Part shown: piece after piece, positions 51,199 through 60,532 of the stretch
Numbering within the stretch: the first letter of the stretch is position 1
How the letters are laid out: each line of letters opens with the position of its first letter
Assembly: GCF_041080655.1 (NCBI RefSeq)
Contig: NZ_CP163525.1
Span: 7,006,001-7,070,000 of the forward strand
Direction of reading: 5' to 3'
From: Streptomyces sp. CG4
Lineage (GTDB): Bacteria > Actinomycetota > Actinomycetes > Streptomycetales > Streptomycetaceae
DNA: 64,000 nucleotides
Position numbers and translations under genes: made by a program
The notes under the pieces: generated by a model
The model's database searches: none
The model's input: only the letters and a program-made list of their open reading frames with translations
Told to the model about the DNA's origin: nothing

Positions 51199-51268
51199 GG
51201 AGTCAGCCTACGACCCGCCGCCCGGTCCGCGCAGTGGACACGGCACCGGCACTGTCGTACCCGCGCGG

Positions 51269-51281
51269 CACAATGGCACTC
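51269..51281 (+). promoter_or_regulatory. Candidate -10 box of hisI
   Basis: CACAAT (51269-51274) ends seven bases before the ATG, with no ribosome-binding site, suggesting a leaderless mRNA. No good -35 box. Confidence 0.35.
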
Positions 51282-51695
51282 ATGACCAGTACGACCGGGA
51301 CGCCCCGGGCCAGCAGCCTCGACCCGGAGATCGCCGCCCGCCTCAAGCGCAGCGCCGACGGCCTCCTCCCCGCCATCGCCCAGCAGTACGACACCGGTGA
51401 GGTGCTCATGCTCGGCTGGATGGACGACGAGGCGCTGCACCGCACGCTGACCACCGGCCGCTGCACCTACTGGTCGCGCAGCCGCCGGGAGTACTGGGTC
51501 AAGGGCGACACCTCCGGCCACTTCCAGTGGGTGAAGTCCGTCGCCCTCGACTGCGACGCGGACACCGTGCTCGTCAAGGTCGACCAGGTGGGCGCGGCCT
51601 GCCACACCGGGGCGCGCACATGCTTCGACGAGGACGTGCTCCTCGACGTGCTCCTCAAGGACGCCGGTTCCGCCGCCCAGAGCGCGGATCAGTAA
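51282..51695 (+). CDS. hisI: Phosphoribosyl-AMP cyclohydrolase
   Basis: Opens the purine ring of PR-AMP, the third step of histidine synthesis. 137 residues, without the HisE domain fused in enterobacteria. Motifs: EVLMLGWMDDEAL, TYWSRSRREYWVKGDTSGHF, LDCDADTVLVKVDQVG and the zinc cysteine in ACHTGARTCF. ATG 51282 is preferred; ATG 51273 adds three residues. Lies outside the main his operon and next to trpE. Confidence 0.95.
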   Translation: MTSTTGTPRASSLDPEIAARLKRSADGLLPAIAQQYDTGEVLMLGWMDDEALHRTLTTGRCTYWSRSRREYWVKGDTSGHFQWVKSVALDCDADTVLVKVDQVGAACHTGARTCFDEDVLLDVLLKDAGSAAQSADQ

Positions 51696-51706
51696 GGTCG
51701 GCCGCC

Positions 51707-53185
51707 ATGGACCTCGAGACCTTCCGCAAGCTCGCCGCCGACCGGCGCGTCATCCCGGTCACCCGCAAGCTCCTCGCCGACGGCGACACCCCGGTCGCGC
51801 TCTACCGCAAACTGGCCGCCGAGCGCCCCGGCACCTTCCTGCTGGAGTCCGCGGAGAACGGCCGCTCCTGGTCCCGCTACTCCTTCGTCGGCGTCCGCTC
51901 CGCCGGGACACTGACGGAACGCGACGGGCAGGCCCACTGGCTCGGCACCCCGCCGGTCGGCGTCCCCGTCGACGGCGACCCCCTCAAGGCCCTGCGCGCC
52001 ACCCTCCAGACCCTGCACACCCCGCACCAGGAGGACCTGCCGCCCTTCACCGGCGGCATGGTCGGCTACCTCGGCTACGACATCGTCCGCCGCCTGGAGA
52101 AGATCGGCCCCGGCGAGCGCGACGACCTGAAGCTCCCCGAGCTGACCATGCTCCTCAGCAGCGACCTCGCCGTCATGGACCACTGGGAGGGCTCGGTCCT
52201 GCTGATCGCCAACGCGATCAACCACAACGACCTCGACACCGGCGTGGACGAGGCCTACGCCGACGCCGTGGCCCGCCTCGACGCCATGGAGGCCGACCTC
52301 ACGCGCGCGGTGCCCCAGCCGCCCGCCGTCCTCCCGCCCTCGGAACTCCCCGAGTACACCGCGCTCTGGGGCGGCCCCGACTTCCAGGTGGCCGTCGACG
52401 ACATCAAGGAGCGCATCCGCGCGGGCGAGGCCTTCCAGGTCGTGCCCTCCCAGCGCTTCGAGACCCCGTGCACGGCGAGCGCCCTGGACGTCTACCGGGT
52501 CCTGCGGGCCACCAACCCCTCGCCGTACATGTATCTCTTCCGCTTCGACGGTTTCGACGTCGTCGGCTCGTCCCCCGAGGCCCTGGTGAAGGTCGAGGAC
52601 GGACGCGCGATGGTCCACCCCATCGCCGGCACCCGGCCCCGCGGCACCACCCCGCGGGAGGACCAGGATCTCGCCGAGGAACTGCTCGCCGACCCCAAGG
52701 AGCGCGCCGAGCACCTCATGCTCGTCGACCTCGGCCGCAACGACCTCGGCCGGGTCTGCGAGCCCGGCTCGGTCGAGGTGGTCGACTTCATGTCCGTCGA
52801 GCGCTACTCGCACGTCATGCACATCGTCTCGACCGTCACCGGCCAGGTGGCCGAGGGCCGCACGGCCTTCGACGTGCTCACCGCCTGCTTCCCGGCGGGC
52901 ACCCTCTCCGGCGCCCCCAAGCCCCGTGCGATGCAGATCATCGACGAACTGGAGCCGTCCCGGCGCGGCCTGTACGGCGGCTGCGTCGGCTATCTGGACT
53001 TCGCGGGCGACTCCGACACCGCGATCGCCATCCGTACGGCCCTGCTGCGCGACGGCACGGCCTACGTCCAGGCCGGAGCGGGCATCGTCGCCGACTCGAA
53101 CCCGGTCGCGGAGGACCAGGAGTGCCGCAACAAGGCAGCGGCCGTCCTCCGCGCGGTGCACACCGCCAACCGGCTGGGCAAGTAG
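51707..53185 (+). CDS. trpE: Anthranilate synthase component I
   Basis: Converts chorismate to anthranilate, using ammonia from a TrpG partner encoded elsewhere. 492 residues. The N-terminal domain carries the Trp-feedback site around LLESAENGRSWSRYSFVG. The chorismate-binding domain has AGEAFQVVPSQRF, HPIAGTRPRGTTP, LVDLGRNDLGRVC, and near the end FPAGTLSGAPKPRAM and GAGIVADSNPVAEDQEC. ATG 51707 lies 11 bases after hisI; TAAGGT (51693-51698), which includes the hisI stop, could be a -10 box. No leader with Trp codons is visible. Confidence 0.96.
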   Translation: MDLETFRKLAADRRVIPVTRKLLADGDTPVALYRKLAAERPGTFLLESAENGRSWSRYSFVGVRSAGTLTERDGQAHWLGTPPVGVPVDGDPLKALRATLQTLHTPHQEDLPPFTGGMVGYLGYDIVRRLEKIGPGERDDLKLPELTMLLSSDLAVMDHWEGSVLLIANAINHNDLDTGVDEAYADAVARLDAMEADLTRAVPQPPAVLPPSELPEYTALWGGPDFQVAVDDIKERIRAGEAFQVVPSQRFETPCTASALDVYRVLRATNPSPYMYLFRFDGFDVVGSSPEALVKVEDGRAMVHPIAGTRPRGTTPREDQDLAEELLADPKERAEHLMLVDLGRNDLGRVCEPGSVEVVDFMSVERYSHVMHIVSTVTGQVAEGRTAFDVLTACFPAGTLSGAPKPRAMQIIDELEPSRRGLYGGCVGYLDFAGDSDTAIAIRTALLRDGTAYVQAGAGIVADSNPVAEDQECRNKAAAVLRAVHTANRLGK

Positions 53186-53216
53186 GGCGCTTCCGGCGAG
53201 TGGGGCGCTTCTCATA

Positions 53217-53248
53217 CGAACCCCGGGTGACGGTTCGCCCGGGGTTCG
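53217..53248 (+). terminator. Hairpin between trpE and the Trp-associated membrane protein
   Basis: Perfect 11-base arms CGAACCCCGGG (53217-53227) and CCCGGGGTTCG (53238-53248), ten-base loop, 31 bases after the trpE stop. It may be a terminator, or reduce read-through into the next gene. Confidence 0.7.
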
Positions 53249-53264
53249 AGCCATAGTGGAGTAC

Positions 53265-53894
53265 GTGACTGCCGTTCCTCACCCCCGTACCGAAGCCGCC
53301 GCGCCCGCCCGGTCCGGCCGCCGCAGCCTCGCCGTGGCCCTCCTGTGCGGCGCGCTCGGCGCGGCCGTGGCGCTGCTCGCGACCCGGCAGCGCTGGGCGG
53401 AGGGCACCGCGACGGTGGCCGGCGGCGCCTTCCCGCTCACCGTCAAGGGCAGCGACGTCACGGGCGTTCCCGCGGCCCTCGCCATAGTGGGCCTCGCCGC
53501 GCTCGTCGCCGTCTTCGCCGTCCGCAGGGCCGGCCGGATCGTCGTCGCCGGGCTGCTCGCGCTCTCCGGCGCCGGCATCGTGGCCGCCGCCCTGGTGGCC
53601 GCCTCCGACAACTCCGCGCTGGACGACAAGGCCGCCCAGGCGAGCGGCGACACCTCCGCCACCGTCGCCGCGCTCAGCCACACCGGCTGGCCCTATGTCG
53701 CGGCCGTCGGCGGGGCGCTGATCCTGCTGGCCGGTCTGCTGGCGCTGCGCTACGGCGCCCTGTGGCCCGCCATGTCCGGGCGCTACGAGCGGGGCGCCGA
53801 CCGTCCGCGCCGCAAGGCCCGGCCGGTCGACCCGGAGCGGCCCGAGGAGATGTGGAAGGCCCTGGACCGGGGCGAGGACCCGACCGGAGCCTGA
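53265..53894 (+). CDS. TIGR02234-type Trp-associated membrane protein
   Basis: 209 residues with four hydrophobic helices (about 20-40, 68-85, 90-110 and 145-165) and an extracytoplasmic loop after the first (RQRWAEGTATVAGGAFPLTV). The Asp/Glu/Pro/Arg-rich C-terminus is cytoplasmic. The family is found beside trpE or trpC in actinobacteria and has no proven role. GTG 53265 is preceded by CATAGT and GGAG; GTG 53256 is an alternative. Behind the trpE hairpin. Confidence 0.85.
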   Translation: MTAVPHPRTEAAAPARSGRRSLAVALLCGALGAAVALLATRQRWAEGTATVAGGAFPLTVKGSDVTGVPAALAIVGLAALVAVFAVRRAGRIVVAGLLALSGAGIVAAALVAASDNSALDDKAAQASGDTSATVAALSHTGWPYVAAVGGALILLAGLLALRYGALWPAMSGRYERGADRPRRKARPVDPERPEEMWKALDRGEDPTGA

Positions 53895-54094
53895 GCCTCC
53901 GGCCGAGCCGCGGTCGACCGTGGGTCAAGGCGAGACGGGTGTGGCGAACCAGACGCCACCCCCGCGTCCGGTGGGCGCACGCGTACGGGACAATGGGCGG
54001 TGAGCGTCCGGCTCGGACAGTGACGGGCGGGCTCGCAGCCGTACGACACGTACGACGCCTACTGGACACGTACACAGCAACGAGGAGCACAGAC

Positions 54095-54355
54095 ATGGCG
54101 GGCAGCAGCCACGGCCACGGTCACACCCCGGCCGCCTGGACCGGTGTCATCATTTCCTTCATCGGTTTCTGCGTCGCGGGCGCCTTCATGGTGATGGCCA
54201 ACCCCGTTGGCTTCTGGGCCGGCATGGTGCTCATCCTCGGCGGCGTGGTGGTCGGCGGCATCATGAAGGCCATGGGGCTCGGCGCGGACCCGAAGCCCCT
54301 CGTGGTGGCCGGGGCGCCGGCCGCGACCCCCGAGCCGGTCGGCGCGGAGGCCTGA
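54095..54355 (+). CDS. HGxxPAAW-family small membrane protein
   Basis: 86 residues. The N-terminal motif is HGHTPAAW (residues about 8-15), followed by two membrane helices (about 17-35 and 40-60) and an Ala/Pro-rich tail. This small actinobacterial family is defined by that motif and is often near trp genes; its function is unknown. AGGAG lies upstream of the ATG. GACAAT near 53989 is a possible promoter element in the 200-base gap before it. Confidence 0.82.
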   Translation: MAGSSHGHGHTPAAWTGVIISFIGFCVAGAFMVMANPVGFWAGMVLILGGVVVGGIMKAMGLGADPKPLVVAGAPAATPEPVGAEA

Positions 54356-54371
54356 GCGCATCGATCGCTTC

Positions 54372-54419
54372 CCTGAGGGGCGGTCCGACACCCGGCACGG
54401 GTGCGGGCCGCCCCTCAGG
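54372..54419 (+). terminator. Hairpin after the HGxxPAAW gene
   Basis: Arms CCTGAGGGGCGG (54372-54383) and CCGCCCCTCAGG (54408-54419) are perfectly complementary, with a nested ACCCG/CGGGT pair in the loop. It lies 17 bases past the stop. Confidence 0.8.
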
Positions 54420-54504
54420 CGTTCCGTCCGACGCAGCCATGGTGTCCCGCCCCCAGCCGGCCGACCCGCGCGCGTGATGCCGCCGTGGAGGAGACAATGC
54501 TGGG

Positions 54505-54960
54505 GTGAAAGCCGACAGTCGTCCGGCCCCGTACACGGTTCCGGGGTCCGCCGTCTCTCCCGCCCCCGTGTGGCAGCGGCTCGCCGTCCCGGCAGGGCTC
54601 CTCGCCGCCGTCGCCGGGACCTTCGCGTACGTCGGCGCGGTCGACCCGAACGAGCCCGGCCACTACCCCGCCTGCCCGCTGTACCGGCTCACCGGCCTGT
54701 ACTGCCCCGGCTGCGGCGGACTGCGCAGCGCCCACGCCTTCGTCCACGGCGATCTCCTCACCGCTTTGCACGACAACGCGCTGGGGGTCGCCGGCTACCT
54801 GGGCTTCGCGGTGCTGTGGACCGCCTGGGCGGTCCGCGCGGCGCGCGGCCGGCCGCTGCGGCTGGAGCTGGGGCCGGTGCATCTGTGGGGGCTCGGGGTG
54901 CTGCTGTTGTTGTTCACGGCTGTCCGGAACCTGCCGTCGGGAGGCTGGTTGCATCCTTGA
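54505..54960 (+). CDS. DUF2752 membrane protein
   Basis: 151 residues with three hydrophobic helices. The family motif CPLYRLTGLYCPGCGGLRS (about 53-71) has three conserved cysteines and sits in the loop after helix one. DUF2752 is widespread in bacteria and its function is unknown. GTG 54505 lies about seven bases after GACAAT with no ribosome-binding site, so the mRNA may be leaderless. Situated between the HGxxPAAW gene and trpC. Confidence 0.85.
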   Translation: MKADSRPAPYTVPGSAVSPAPVWQRLAVPAGLLAAVAGTFAYVGAVDPNEPGHYPACPLYRLTGLYCPGCGGLRSAHAFVHGDLLTALHDNALGVAGYLGFAVLWTAWAVRAARGRPLRLELGPVHLWGLGVLLLLFTAVRNLPSGGWLHP

Positions 54961-55028
54961 TCGTTCGGGGAACGTCCAGGTAGTGGGACCGGCGTCCACC
55001 GGATGCGAGACCTCCGCGTTCCTCCGGA

Positions 55029-55095
55029 TACCATCGCAATGACCACGGGTTTTCAAAACCTGAAGGAACCACCCGTCTGAAAGGGGGCCGCTCGC
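55029..55095 (+). promoter_or_regulatory. trpC leader with palindrome and 13-codon ORF
   Basis: TACCAT (55029-55034) could be a -10 box. It is followed by an ORF of 13 codons, ATG 55039 to TGA 55080, encoding MTTGFQNLKEPPV, which has no Trp codon. The ORF contains the perfect palindrome GGTTTTCAAAACC (55048-55060) and the arms ACGGGT/ACCCGT (55045, 55071). It is A/T-rich for this DNA. The trpC ribosome-binding site AAGGGGG follows. A structured leader is likely; the mechanism is unknown. Confidence 0.45.
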
Positions 55096-55905
55096 GTGAG
55101 TGTGCTCGACGAGATCATCGACGGAGTCCGTGCCGACCTCGCGGAGCGGCAGGCACGCGTCAGCCTCGACGAGCTCAAGGAGCGCGCGGCCAAGGCTCCC
55201 GCCGCCAAGGACGGGGTGGCCGCGCTCAAGGGCGACGGCGTCAAGGTGATCTGCGAGGTCAAGCGCTCCAGCCCCTCCAAGGGCGCGCTGGCCGCGATCG
55301 CCGACCCGGCCGGGCTGGCCGCGGACTATGAAGCGGGCGGCGCGGCCGTCATCTCCGTGCTCACCGAACAGCGCCGCTTCGGCGGCTCGCTGGCCGACCT
55401 GGAGGCCGTCCGCGCCCGCGTGGACATCCCGGTGCTCCGCAAGGACTTCATCGTCACGTCGTACCAGCTGTGGGAGGCCCGGGCCTACGGCGCCGACCTC
55501 GCGCTGCTGATCGTGGCCGCCCTGGACCAGCCGGCCCTGGAGTCGCTGATCGAGCGGGCGGTGTCGATCGGTCTGACCCCGCTCGTCGAGGTCCACGACG
55601 AGGACGAGGTCGAGCGGGCGGTGGACGCGGGCGCCAAGATCATCGGCGTCAACGCGCGCAACCTGAAGACGCTGGAGGTCGACCGCGGCACGTTCGAGCG
55701 GATCGCCCCGGAGATCCCGGACCACATCGTCAAGGTCGCCGAATCCGGTGTCCGCGGCCCGCACGACCTGATCGCCTACGCCAACGCGGGCGCCGACGCG
55801 GTCCTGGTCGGCGAGTCCCTGGTCACCGGCCGCGACCCGAAGACCGCCGTCGCCGACCTGGTCGCCGCGGGCGAGCACCCCGCGCTCCGGCACGGCCGGA
55901 GCTGA
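55096..55905 (+). CDS. trpC: Indole-3-glycerol phosphate synthase
   Basis: Barrel enzyme that closes the indole ring from CdRP. 269 residues, monofunctional, not fused to TrpF. Catalytic Lys and Glu lie in VICEVKRSSPSKGAL, the second Lys in VLRKDFIVTSYQLWEARAYG, and the Glu in GLTPLVEVHDEDE. INARNLKTLEVD and VAESGVRGPHDL complete the active site. GTG 55096. The trpM gene begins 21 bases after the stop. Confidence 0.96.
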   Translation: MSVLDEIIDGVRADLAERQARVSLDELKERAAKAPAAKDGVAALKGDGVKVICEVKRSSPSKGALAAIADPAGLAADYEAGGAAVISVLTEQRRFGGSLADLEAVRARVDIPVLRKDFIVTSYQLWEARAYGADLALLIVAALDQPALESLIERAVSIGLTPLVEVHDEDEVERAVDAGAKIIGVNARNLKTLEVDRGTFERIAPEIPDHIVKVAESGVRGPHDLIAYANAGADAVLVGESLVTGRDPKTAVADLVAAGEHPALRHGRS

Positions 55906-55913
55906 TCACCCGA

Positions 55914-55926
55914 TAGGCTGCCCCCG
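55914..55926 (+). promoter_or_regulatory. Candidate -10 box of trpM
   Basis: TAGGCT (55914-55919) ends seven bases before the trpM ATG. The bases between are mostly C, with no ribosome-binding site, so trpM may have its own leaderless transcript. The -35 region is weak. Confidence 0.35.
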
Positions 55927-56151
55927 ATGACTCTCACCGTGACGACCGTGGACCGCTACGCCCGTCTGGCGCGCGGCTGCCGCCCCCGGGGCTGCCGAGC
56001 CCCGGCGAGGCGCGTCCACGGCCGGCGCGTCCGGTACGTCATCGGAGACGAGCCCGGGCAGGTGAACGGACGTCGATGGCAGCGCCCCGTCAGGGGCGCG
56101 GGGCTCTGTTTGATGTGCGGCTACCGCCGCGCGGGCGCGAGAAACCACTGA
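55927..56151 (+). CDS. trpM: TrpM small regulatory protein
   Basis: 74-residue, strongly basic (Arg-rich) protein between trpC and trpB, the position of TrpM (formerly TrpX) in S. coelicolor. That protein was reported to modulate tryptophan synthesis and differentiation. It starts MTLTVTTVDRYARLARGC. The Cys pairs GCRPRGC and CLMC could bind zinc, which is my inference. The role is assigned by position and overall character. Confidence 0.8.
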   Translation: MTLTVTTVDRYARLARGCRPRGCRAPARRVHGRRVRYVIGDEPGQVNGRRWQRPVRGAGLCLMCGYRRAGARNH

Positions 56152-56228
56152 CGGCCCGCAGTCATCGGTCACATCCCCGCCCCCACGGCGAATAGTGTCT
56201 TTTCACGCACTCACCGTGAGGTTTCGGC

Positions 56229-57508
<1,280 letters not shown>

Positions 57509-57512
<4 letters not shown>

Positions 57513-58327
57513 GCGGGAACATTCGGCTGCTGAGCGACACCCTCGCCGCCGCCAAGTCCGAGGGCCGGTCCGCGCTCATCGCCTACCTCCCGGCCGGGTT
57601 CCCGACCGTGGACGGCGGCATCGAGGCGATCAAGGCCGTCTTCGACGGCGGGGCGGACGTCGTCGAGGTCGGGCTGCCGCACAGCGACCCCGTCCTCGAC
57701 GGCCCGGTCATCCAGACCGCCGACGACATCGCGCTGCGCGGCGGGGTCAAGATCGCCGACGTGATGCGGACGGTCCGCGAGGCGTACGAGGCGACCGGCA
57801 AGCCGGTGCTCGTCATGACGTACTGGAACCCCATCGACCGCTACGGCGTCGAGCGGTTCACCGCCGAGCTGGCGGAGGCGGGCGGCGCGGGCTGCATCCT
57901 GCCCGACCTGCCCGTCCAGGAGTCGGCGCTGTGGCGGGAGCACGCCGAGAAGCACGGCCTCGCGACGGTCTTCGTCGTGGCGCCGAGCAGCAAGGACGAG
58001 CGGCTCGCCCGGATCACCGCGGCGGGCAGTGGCTTCGTCTACGCCGCCTCGCTGATGGGCGTCACCGGCACCCGTGAATCCGTCGGCGCGCAGGCCCAGA
58101 ACCTGGTCGAGCGCACCCGCGCCACCGGCACCGGGCTGCCCGTCTGCGTCGGACTCGGCGTCTCCAACAGCGCTCAGGCCGCCGAGGTCGCCGGCTTCGC
58201 CGACGGCGTCATCGTCGGCTCGGCCTTCGTCAAGCGGATGCTCGACGCCCCCGACCCCGCGTCGGGTATCGCGGGGGTCCGCGAGCTGGCCGGGGAGCTG
58301 GCGAAGGGTGTGCGCGGACGTTCGTAA
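57509..58327 (+). CDS. trpA: Tryptophan synthase alpha subunit
   Basis: Cleaves indole-3-glycerol phosphate to indole, which is channelled to TrpB. 272 residues. The catalytic Glu is in VVEVGLPHSDPVLDGPVIQ together with the second acid Asp; LPDLPVQESALWREHAEKHG and MGVTGTRESVGAQAQNLVER line the active site, and VGLGVSNSAQAAEVAGFADG binds phosphate. Start overlaps trpB (GTGA), so the two are coupled. Confidence 0.97.
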
Positions 58328-58414
58328 CTGTCCGTAGCCGTTCGCCCGTTTCCGTTCGTCATTCGTATCTGTCCGTAACGGAATATTCGGTCACCCGAAC
58401 GGGTGGACCTCAGG

Positions 58415-58441
58415 CCGGGGAGGCGCGCTGCGCCTCCCCGG
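58415..58441 (+). terminator. Hairpin after trpA
   Basis: Perfect 12-base stem CCGGGGAGGCGC (58415-58426) with GCGCCTCCCCGG (58430-58441), three-base loop. It lies 87 bases past trpA and 14 bases before the next GTG. Confidence 0.75.
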
Positions 58442-58455
58442 TTCGTTCTGGGGGT

Positions 58456-59229
58456 GTGAGCGAGAAGAACCGTGACGGAAAGCGCACCGCCCGGGAGCGG
58501 CTGGCGGTCGAGCGCGAGAAGCAGAAGGCCTCGGACAAGCGACGGCGCACTCTGGTCGTGGGCGCAAGCATCGTCTGCGTCCTGGGCCTCGCGGCGGTGA
58601 TCGGCGTGCTGGCCGCCAACGCCGGTAAAAAGGGCAGCGAGAAGGCGGGCCCGGTCGTGGCGCCCTCGGGCGCGCAGGGCAAGGACAGCCTCGCCATCCC
58701 GGTCGGCAAGGACGGCGCCAAGTCGACGCTCACCGTCTGGGAGGACATGCGCTGCCCGGCCTGCATGGCCTTCGAGGTCGCCTACCGCCCGACGCTCCAC
58801 CAACTGGCCGACTCCGGCAAGCTCAGAATCGAATACCACCTGGTCCGCCTGATCGACGGCAATCTCGGCGGCACCGGCTCGCTGCGCGCGGCCAACGCCG
58901 TGGCCTGCGCCCAGGACACCGGAAAGTTCCGCGACTACCACGACGCGCTGTACTCGAACCAGCCCAAGGAAACCAACGACGCGTTCGCGGACAACGCCAA
59001 GCTGATCGACCTGGCAGGCAAGGTCAGCGGTCTGAACACCCCCGCCTTCCAGAAGTGCGTCAACGGCGGCACCCACGACAGCTGGGTGAACAAGTCCCAG
59101 AAGGCCTTCCAGGGCGGCGGTTTCACCGGCACGCCCACGGTCCTGCTCGGCGGGAAGAACATCTACCAGGACCAGACCATGACTCCGGCCAAGCTCAAGA
59201 AGATGGTGGAGGAGGCCAACCGGGGGTAA
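58456..59229 (+). CDS. Membrane-anchored DsbA-like thioredoxin-fold protein (second copy)
   Basis: 257 residues: a basic cytoplasmic segment (about 1-31), one membrane helix (about 32-54), then a thioredoxin_4 domain with the redox pair CPAC (Cys100, Cys103) and the cis-Pro loop FTGTPTVLLGG. The layout and basic N-terminus (TARERLAVEREKQK) parallel the protein ending at 26955, so the two are paralogues. It probably handles disulfides outside the membrane. GTG 58456 follows a run of G. lgt is 102 bases downstream. Confidence 0.88.
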   Translation: MSEKNRDGKRTARERLAVEREKQKASDKRRRTLVVGASIVCVLGLAAVIGVLAANAGKKGSEKAGPVVAPSGAQGKDSLAIPVGKDGAKSTLTVWEDMRCPACMAFEVAYRPTLHQLADSGKLRIEYHLVRLIDGNLGGTGSLRAANAVACAQDTGKFRDYHDALYSNQPKETNDAFADNAKLIDLAGKVSGLNTPAFQKCVNGGTHDSWVNKSQKAFQGGGFTGTPTVLLGGKNIYQDQTMTPAKLKKMVEEANRG

Positions 59230-59331
59230 GGGATCTCCCCCGACCCGCCCGATTTCTCACGCCCCCGTTATGGAGCCGTAGCCGGGCTGCTTGCGGTCCC
59301 CACGGCCCGGCACGGTAGCGTCGGACTTGCC

Positions 59332-60315
59332 ATGGAACTTTCCTACATTCCCAGCCCGTCGCGCGGGGTGCTGTATCTCGGCCCCATCCCGCTGCGCGGC
59401 TACGCCTTCTGCATCATCATCGGCGTCTTCGTCGCCGTCTGGCTCGGCAACAAGCGCTGGATCGCTCGTGGCGGGCGGACCGGCACGGTCGCCGACATCG
59501 CGGTCTGGGCTGTGCCGTTCGGCCTGGTCGGCGGCCGGCTGTACCACGTGATCACGGACTACGAGCTGTACTTCAGCCCGGGCCGTGACTGGGTGGACGC
59601 CTTCAAGGTGTGGGAGGGCGGCCTGGGCATCTGGGGCGCGATCGCGCTGGGTGCGCTCGGCGCATGGATCGGTGCGCGGCGCCGGGGCATCCCGATGCCC
59701 GCGTACGCCGACGCCGTCGCGCCCGGCATCGCCTTCGCGCAGGCCATCGGCCGCTGGGGCAACTGGTTCAACCAGGAGCTGTACGGCCGGGAGACGCATG
59801 TCCCCTGGGCGCTGCACATCACCTCCTCCGAGGGCGGCCGGGTGCCGGGCTACTACCACCCGACCTTCCTCTACGAGTCCCTGTGGTGCGTCGGCGTGGC
59901 TCTGTTGGTCATCTGGGCCGACCGCCGCTTCAAGCTGGGCCATGGCCGGGCGTTCGCCCTGTACGTCGCGGCGTACTGCGTGGGCCGCGGCTGGATCGAG
60001 TACATGCGCGTGGACGACGCGCACCACATCCTGGGCCTCCGCCTGAACGACTGGACCGCGATCATCGTGTTCCTGCTGGCGGTGACGTACATCGTGGTGT
60101 CGTCGCGGCTGCGGCCGGGACGGGAAGCCGTGGTCGAGCCGGGCGTCTCCGACGGTTCGGCCGACGACACGGAGGCTGCGGCCGAGGCGGTGGACAAGTC
60201 CGAGGACAAATCCGAGGCCAAGGCTGAGATCAAGGCTGAGATCAAGGCCGAGGCGGATGTGGCTGCTGAGGCTGAGGTGAAGGACGAGACCGAGTCGGCG
60301 ACGAAGAAGAGCTGA
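59332..60315 (+). CDS. lgt: Prolipoprotein diacylglyceryl transferase
   Basis: Membrane enzyme that adds diacylglycerol to the lipobox Cys, the first step of lipoprotein maturation before LspA. 327 residues with seven helices. Motifs: RGYAFCIIIGVFVAVWLGN, LVGGRLYHVITDYELYF, AIGRWGNWFNQELYG and YYHPTFLYESLW. The last 70 residues are a charged tail with AEIK repeats (about 60217-60249), not found in E. coli Lgt. TAGCGT (59314) is a possible promoter element. A strong terminator follows. Confidence 0.95.
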   Translation: MELSYIPSPSRGVLYLGPIPLRGYAFCIIIGVFVAVWLGNKRWIARGGRTGTVADIAVWAVPFGLVGGRLYHVITDYELYFSPGRDWVDAFKVWEGGLGIWGAIALGALGAWIGARRRGIPMPAYADAVAPGIAFAQAIGRWGNWFNQELYGRETHVPWALHITSSEGGRVPGYYHPTFLYESLWCVGVALLVIWADRRFKLGHGRAFALYVAAYCVGRGWIEYMRVDDAHHILGLRLNDWTAIIVFLLAVTYIVVSSRLRPGREAVVEPGVSDGSADDTEAAAEAVDKSEDKSEAKAEIKAEIKAEADVAAEAEVKDETESATKKS

Positions 60316-60330
60316 CCGTTTGCTCGACGA

Positions 60331-60369
60331 CGCCGAGGGCGCCCGGAGCTCTTCCGGGCGCCCTCGGCG
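60331..60369. terminator. Bidirectional hairpin terminator after lgt
   Basis: Perfect 17-base stem (60331-60347 with 60353-60369), five-base loop, 15 bases past lgt. It also lies just past the stop of the small - strand gene at 60404, so it can end both transcripts. Confidence 0.85.
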
Positions 60370-60403
60370 TGTCCGGGTGCCCGGTCGCGGTGGACCAGGA
60401 GAT

Positions 60404-60532
60404 TCAGGCGCTGCGGGCCGAGGAGGGAGCCCGCTGGGCCGGCGTCACCATCGCCGCGTCGATGAAGCGGCCGTCGGGGTGGACCGACTGCACCCGCAGA
60501 CCGGCGGAGGGCGGTGTCGTCGTCGTACTCAT
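60404..60532 (-). CDS. Candidate small protein downstream of rbsK, 42 residues
   Basis: A complete frame, ATG 60532 to TGA 60404, encoding 42 residues that begin MSTTTTPPSAGLRVQ, continue SVHPDGRFIDAAMVTPA and end in Ser/Ala/Arg. It has no membrane segment and no match I recognise. The ATG is the fifth in a chain of ATGs spaced 14 bases apart starting at the rbsK stop. The hairpin at 60331-60369 closes the transcript. It could be a remnant of a longer gene. Confidence 0.4.
   Translation of the reverse strand: MSTTTTPPSAGLRVQSVHPDGRFIDAAMVTPAQRAPSSARSA

Noticed and set aside
51640..51710. Trp attenuator before trpE
   Set aside because: Only 11 bases lie between hisI and trpE; no Trp-rich leader peptide or competing hairpins.
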